A program made the position numbers and the translations under genes. DNA of 5,284 nt from Gemmatimonadales bacterium (GTDB lineage Bacteria > Gemmatimonadota > Gemmatimonadetes > Gemmatimonadales > GWC2-71-9), in the NCBI GenBank assembly GCA_025924275.1, contig JAICEH010000158.1:1-5284 (forward strand), given 5' to 3'. This document shows, piece after piece, positions 1 through 5,284 of this stretch; positions within the stretch are counted from its first letter, which is position 1, and each line of letters opens with the position of its first letter. The notes under the pieces are model-generated. The model did not search any database and was not told the origin of the DNA. It saw only the letters and a list, made by a program, of their open reading frames with translations.

Positions 1-2762
<2,762 letters not shown>

Positions 2763-2763
<1 letters not shown>

Positions 2764-2786
2764 GGGAGCGGGGAGCGGGGAGCGGG
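2763..2786 (+). repeat. 7-bp tandem repeat (GGGAGCG, about 3.4 copies) forming a G-quadruplex motif at the aconitase stop
   Basis: Starting with the last G of the aconitase TAG stop, the strand reads GGGG-AGC-GGGG-AGC-GGGG-AGC-GGG. Three perfect 7-bp units plus a partial unit therefore give four G-runs of at least three with 3-base loops, which meets the standard sequence rule for an intramolecular G-quadruplex. The G-rich strand is the sense strand, so the motif would also be present in the acn mRNA immediately at the termination codon. The repeat and G-runs are read directly; folding and any effect on transcription termination, mRNA stability or ribosome release are inference. Confidence 0.7.
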
Positions 2787-2796
2787 CCGCCCCGCT
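2781..2796 (+). terminator. Small GC-rich hairpin after aconitase, possible weak terminator
   Basis: AGCGGG (2781-2786) pairs perfectly with CCCGCT (2791-2796) around a CCGC loop, starting 17 bases after the aconitase stop. No T-run follows (GCCTCCCTCGCGG), so it is not a classical intrinsic terminator. Its left arm uses the fourth G-run of the adjacent quadruplex motif, so the two structures would compete. It could be a 3'-end stabiliser, a weak terminator, or chance in GC-rich DNA. Confidence 0.25.
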
Positions 2797-2833
2797 GCCT
2801 CCCTCGCGGTGAAACCTTTGCGGCGCTGGCTGC

Positions 2834-2863
2834 GTCCCAGTCTGGAACGTCAACGACTGGGAC
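2834..2863. promoter_or_regulatory. 9-bp perfect inverted repeat directly upstream of the S41 peptidase start
   Basis: GTCCCAGTC (2834-2842) and GACTGGGAC (2855-2863) are exact reverse complements separated by a 12-base spacer (TGGAACGTCAAC). The right arm ends 2 bases before the ATG at 2866. In RNA this would be a 9-bp stem reaching almost to the start codon, where it could mask the initiation region. In DNA the arm centres are 21 bp apart, about two helical turns, which suits a dimeric repressor. I recognise no known operator consensus. The repeat itself is certain; its role is inferred. Confidence 0.45.
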
Positions 2864-2865
2864 TC

Positions 2866-4362
2866 ATGTTCCGATTGCTCCGCCGGCTATTCCTCGCGGG
2901 CACCATCGCGGCCCTCGCCTGGTTCGCCTGGTCCCGGTACGGGCCCTACGATCCGACGCCCTGGCTCGCCGACCTCGACACCCTCGAGGCCCACACCGCC
3001 GCCGCCTACGCGAACCTCGACTGGCAGGTGGCGCAGGGGATCGTGGACCCGACGGCGCTCCACCAGCGGACCGACTCCCTCATTCGGAATGCCCCTCATG
3101 CCGGGTCCGCTCGCCGGGCCCTGATCGAGTTCGGCCGGGCCTTCCGCGACGGGCACTACCACGTGGGTCGGCCGACACCGGCCTTCGTGGAGTCGCTCGA
3201 GCGGCTGGCGCGCGGCGGGGGCATCTCCTCCCGGGCGACGCCCGACCTCGACGGCCGCACCGCCTGCGCCCGGCTGGGCTACGGCACGCGGGACCGCCCG
3301 TCGCTGCTCGCGTGGGCGCCGGGCTGGCGCGAGCTCGTGGGCGGGCCGTTCCAGGCCGGCCTGGTGCCGCTGGAGAATGGCCGCCCCATCGGGGTGCTCC
3401 GGATCCAGCACTTCGGCGAGGACGGGTATGCCGGGGTGTGCGAAGGCGTCTGGGAGTCGTTCCGATCCTCGCTCGGGCGTGATTCCGCCTGCCAGGGCGA
3501 GTGCGAGTGGCGCCTGCGGCACGCCGTGGCGGTGGCACTGCTGGCCGAGCCGCGGACGGCGCTCCAGGCGCTGCGGCACGCCGGCGCCGAGCTGCTCGTG
3601 GTGGACATTACCCGGAACGGCGGGGGGACCGACTGGGTGGAGCCGGCAGCCCGCCAGCTCGTGGCCCGGCCGGTTCCCGGCATCCTCTCCACCGGGGTGC
3701 GCCACCCGCATACGGTCGGGCCGCTCACGGAGCGTCGCGTGGTCCTCGCCCGCGACTCGGCGCGGTCCGACCTGCGGCCGGCGCAGCGGGCGATCGTGGA
3801 ATCCGCGCTCGCGCGGGTGGACAGCGCACTCGCGTCCGCGGGCACGCCCTGCGACCGTTCCGGCATCTGGCACGGCGCGCTTCCCGAGGGCTGCACGGTC
3901 CTCTTCGCGCCGGCCCTTCCCAACACGGGGGTGGCGGGCTGGGCCCCCGACAGCCTGCTCGAGGGACTCGCGTCCGCCGACGAGCTCTATTGGCCGCCGA
4001 CCTATCGCTACGAGCCGGGGGTGTGGAACGGGCCGCTCGTCATCCTCGTGGACGGCGGGACCGCGTCCGCTTCCGAGGGATTCGCCGCCCAGCTCCGCGA
4101 TGCCGGGGCGGCCAGGGTCGTGGGCTCGCGGACCTTCGGCGCGGGCTGCGGGTACGTGAACGGCGGGATCCCCCTCCGGCTCCCGCACAGCGGGCTCGAG
4201 GTGCGCATGCCCGACTGCGCCCGGCTCCGGACCGACGGGACGAACGAGGTGGCGGGCCTGGCGCCCGACGTGGACGCGGGATGGACGGAGAGCGACGACG
4301 ACGCCGCGCGGGCCGCGAAGGCGCTTCGGGCCATCGCGGCCGCGGCGAGAAGTGAGCGGTGA
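2866..4362 (+). CDS. S41-family peptidase homologue, membrane-anchored or secreted, lacking the canonical catalytic lysine
   Basis: A 498-residue protein from the ATG at 2866. The N-terminus (MFRLLRRLF, then an Ala/Leu/Trp-rich stretch to about residue 22) is a basic plus hydrophobic signal peptide or signal anchor with no clear cleavage site. S41 landmarks follow: FRDGHYHV with His97, a strand PIGVLRIQHF near 174-183, VVDITRNGGG at 245-254 (the DLRxNxGG motif), GGTASASEGF with the predicted nucleophile Ser401, GSRTFGAGCG, and NEVAGLAPD with Glu461. In tail-specific proteases the motif TFGKG carries the general-base lysine; here that position is Ala426. His97 and Glu461 could allow a tricorn-like Ser-His-Glu arrangement, or the protein may be inactive. 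No PDZ domain is evident. Eight cysteines (134, 192, 209, 213, 329, 343, 428, 451) suit disulfides outside the cytoplasm. A GTG at 2809 in the same frame would add 19 basic residues, but it has no ribosome-binding site and would put a charged extension before the signal sequence, so I prefer 2866. The family call is firm; substrate and activity are unknown. Confidence 0.85.
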   Translation: MFRLLRRLFLAGTIAALAWFAWSRYGPYDPTPWLADLDTLEAHTAAAYANLDWQVAQGIVDPTALHQRTDSLIRNAPHAGSARRALIEFGRAFRDGHYHVGRPTPAFVESLERLARGGGISSRATPDLDGRTACARLGYGTRDRPSLLAWAPGWRELVGGPFQAGLVPLENGRPIGVLRIQHFGEDGYAGVCEGVWESFRSSLGRDSACQGECEWRLRHAVAVALLAEPRTALQALRHAGAELLVVDITRNGGGTDWVEPAARQLVARPVPGILSTGVRHPHTVGPLTERRVVLARDSARSDLRPAQRAIVESALARVDSALASAGTPCDRSGIWHGALPEGCTVLFAPALPNTGVAGWAPDSLLEGLASADELYWPPTYRYEPGVWNGPLVILVDGGTASASEGFAAQLRDAGAARVVGSRTFGAGCGYVNGGIPLRLPHSGLEVRMPDCARLRTDGTNEVAGLAPDVDAGWTESDDDAARAAKALRAIAAAARSER

Positions 4363-4382
4363 GAAGCTGGAGAAGCCAGAAG
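4352..4382 (+). repeat. Degenerate purine-rich short repeats over the S41 gene stop
   Basis: GTGAG occurs at 4352 and again 7 bases later at 4359, the second copy containing the TGA stop. GAGAAGC occurs at 4361 and 9 bases later at 4370, followed by AGAAG at 4378. This is a low-complexity run with an irregular 7-9 base period rather than an exact tandem array. It covers the end of the coding sequence and runs into the left arm of the terminator hairpin. No function is evident. Confidence 0.35.
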
Positions 4383-4410
4383 GGCCGGGAGATCGCTCTC
4401 CCGGCCCTTC
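4379..4410. terminator. Strong 14-bp hairpin between convergent genes, probable bidirectional terminator
   Basis: GAAGGGCCGGGAGA (4379-4392) pairs without mismatch with TCTCCCGGCCCTTC (4397-4410) around a TCGC loop. It starts 17 bases after the S41 stop on the plus strand and 25 bases after the sigma-factor stop on the minus strand, the usual place for a shared intrinsic terminator between converging genes. The flanks are pyrimidine-rich but not true T-runs: CTCTCG follows on plus, TGGCTTCTCC on minus. Efficiency may therefore be modest, or may rely on stem strength as is common in very high-GC genomes. Confidence 0.8.
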
Positions 4411-4414
4411 CTCT

Positions 4415-4444
4415 CGCGACTCGCGACTACGCGACTACGCGACC
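4415..4444. repeat. 7-8 bp tandem repeat CGCGACT(A) spanning the sigma-factor stop codon
   Basis: The plus strand reads CGCGACT (4415), CGCGACTA (4422), CGCGACTA (4430) and a diverged CGCGACC (4438). The last copy is the coding end of the sigma gene, and the CTA at 4435-4437 is its TAG stop on the minus strand. The remaining copies lie in the short gap before the hairpin. The repetition is exact over the two central units, so it probably arose by slippage duplication; no function is inferred. Confidence 0.6.
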
Positions 4445-5284
4445 AGGTCCTTCAGCCGCTCGCCGGTCTCGCCTTCCCGGAGCCGCAGCAGGGCGCGGTC
4501 CCGGAGCTGCCGGATCCGCTCGCGGGTGACGCCCATCATCCGGCCGATCTCCTCGAGCGTGCGGCTCTGGCCGTCGTCGAGGCCGAAGTAGAGCCGGAGG
4601 ACCTTGGCGTCCCGTGGCGGGAGCGTGCCCAGCGCGGCCTCGATGTCCGAGGTCTGGCTGTTCATGATGGTCTGCGAGTCGGTGCCCTCCTGGTCCGCGG
4701 TCGCAAACCGCTCCATCCGCTCGTTGCCGTCCCCGTCGCGCGTGGGGTGGTCGAGCCGGACCGCCTCAGTGTTGAGCGCCGAGAGGCTGCGCACCGCCTC
4801 GACCGTCAGCCCGGTGGCGCGGGCGAGCTCCTCCACCGTCGGCATCCGGCCCAGCCGCTCCTTGAGCAGCGTGGTGGTCTTGCCGAGGCGGCTCAGGTCC
4901 GCGGTCCGGTTGAGCGGCACCCGCACGGGCCGCCCGTGCCGCGCGATGGCGGCCTGCACCGCCTGGCGGATCCACCAGACGGCGTAGGAGATGAACTTGA
5001 CCCCGCGGTCCGGGTCGAACTTCCGCGCGGCGGTCATCAGGCCGAGGTTGCCCTCGCCGATCAGGTCCACGAGGGGCACGCCCCGGTTCTGGAACTTCTT
5101 CGCCACCGACACCACGAACCGCACGTTGTGCCGGGCGAGCTTCTCCTGGGCGGCCACGTCCCCGCGGAACGCGCGGCGGGCGAGCGCCGTCTCCTCGTCC
5201 CGTGAGAGGAGCGGAACCCGGCTGATCTCATCCAGATACAGGTCGAGGCTCTCCCGACCCTCGTCGATGGCACGCGCGATCTGC
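4435..5284 (-). CDS. RNA polymerase sigma-70 family sigma factor (RpoD/SigA architecture), N-terminus cut by the window edge
   Basis: Directs RNA polymerase core to promoters. The minus-strand frame is open from the right edge to TAG at 4437-4435, giving 282 visible residues. The GTG at 5157 is internal, because region 1.2 sequence (SLDLYLDEISRVPLL, residues 12-26 from the edge) lies upstream of it. Region 2 follows: NVRFVVSVAKKFQNRG, DLIGEGNLGLM, and the -10 recognition and melting segment FISYAVWWIRQAV at 97-109. Region 3 covers about 115-170 (RPVRVPLNR, then TVEELARATGL), and a sigma-finger-like linker (VRLDHPTRDGDGN) comes next. Region 4 includes LPPRDAKVLRLYFGLDDG and the -35 helix-turn-helix LEEIGRMMGVTRERIRQL at 243-260. 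No region 1.1 is visible; with a short missing N-terminus the protein would be about 290-300 residues, like short primary sigmas of some phyla or group 2 sigmas. The sequence does not settle primary versus alternative, so no symbol is given. It converges on the S41 gene and shares its terminator hairpin. Confidence 0.93.
   Translation of the reverse strand, partial: QIARAIDEGRESLDLYLDEISRVPLLSRDEETALARRAFRGDVAAQEKLARHNVRFVVSVAKKFQNRGVPLVDLIGEGNLGLMTAARKFDPDRGVKFISYAVWWIRQAVQAAIARHGRPVRVPLNRTADLSRLGKTTTLLKERLGRMPTVEELARATGLTVEAVRSLSALNTEAVRLDHPTRDGDGNERMERFATADQEGTDSQTIMNSQTSDIEAALGTLPPRDAKVLRLYFGLDDGQSRTLEEIGRMMGVTRERIRQLRDRALLRLREGETGERLKDLVA

Noticed and set aside
2809..2811. GTG as the S41 gene start
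   Set aside because: No ribosome-binding site precedes it, and it would put a 19-residue basic extension ahead of the signal sequence. It remains possible, since the frame is open.
2815..2850. A sigma-70 promoter for the S41 gene (TTGCGG near 2818 as a -35)
   Set aside because: No convincing -10 hexamer sits at the right spacing, and the match is no better than chance in this composition.
5155..5157. GTG (minus strand) as the sigma-factor start
   Set aside because: The frame stays open to the window edge and encodes a clear sigma region 1.2 upstream, so this codon is an internal valine.

Overview
The window is high-GC bacterial chromosomal DNA. G or C is strongly preferred at third codon positions, which also produces long spurious open frames on both strands. 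It carries three protein genes and almost no spare DNA. Nothing in it fixes the phylum. A Gemmatimonadota-like or similar high-GC soil or sediment bacterium would fit the gene types and the short G-rich repeats after stop codons, but that is only an impression.

Layout. Bases 1-2763 (+) encode aconitate hydratase of the AcnA/IRP1 type, nearly complete and missing only its first few codons beyond the left edge. A 102-base gap follows. It holds a four-run G-tract (G-quadruplex motif) overlapping the aconitase stop, a small GC hairpin, and a 9-bp perfect inverted repeat just before the next start. Bases 2866-4362 (+) encode a membrane-anchored or secreted S41-family serine peptidase homologue (tail-specific protease/tricorn core/IRBP fold). 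It has eight cysteines, a long internal insertion, and alanine where the classical catalytic lysine should be. A 72-base convergent gap centres on a 14-bp perfect hairpin, the likely shared terminator. Bases 4435 to the right edge (-) encode a sigma-70 family sigma factor of RpoD/SigA architecture, cut by the window edge at its N-terminus.

How the genes relate. Aconitase is a TCA-cycle enzyme, the S41 protein probably acts outside the cytoplasmic membrane, and the sigma factor directs transcription initiation. They do not look like one pathway. The first two are co-directional but separated by possible regulatory elements; the third is convergent. I see no mobile element, RNA gene, CRISPR array, toxin-antitoxin pair or defence system. 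The window is mostly ordinary core-genome sequence. The points worth a second look are the altered active site of the S41 protein, the G-quadruplex/hairpin overlap at the aconitase stop, the inverted repeat before the S41 gene, and short tandem repeats abutting all three stop codons.
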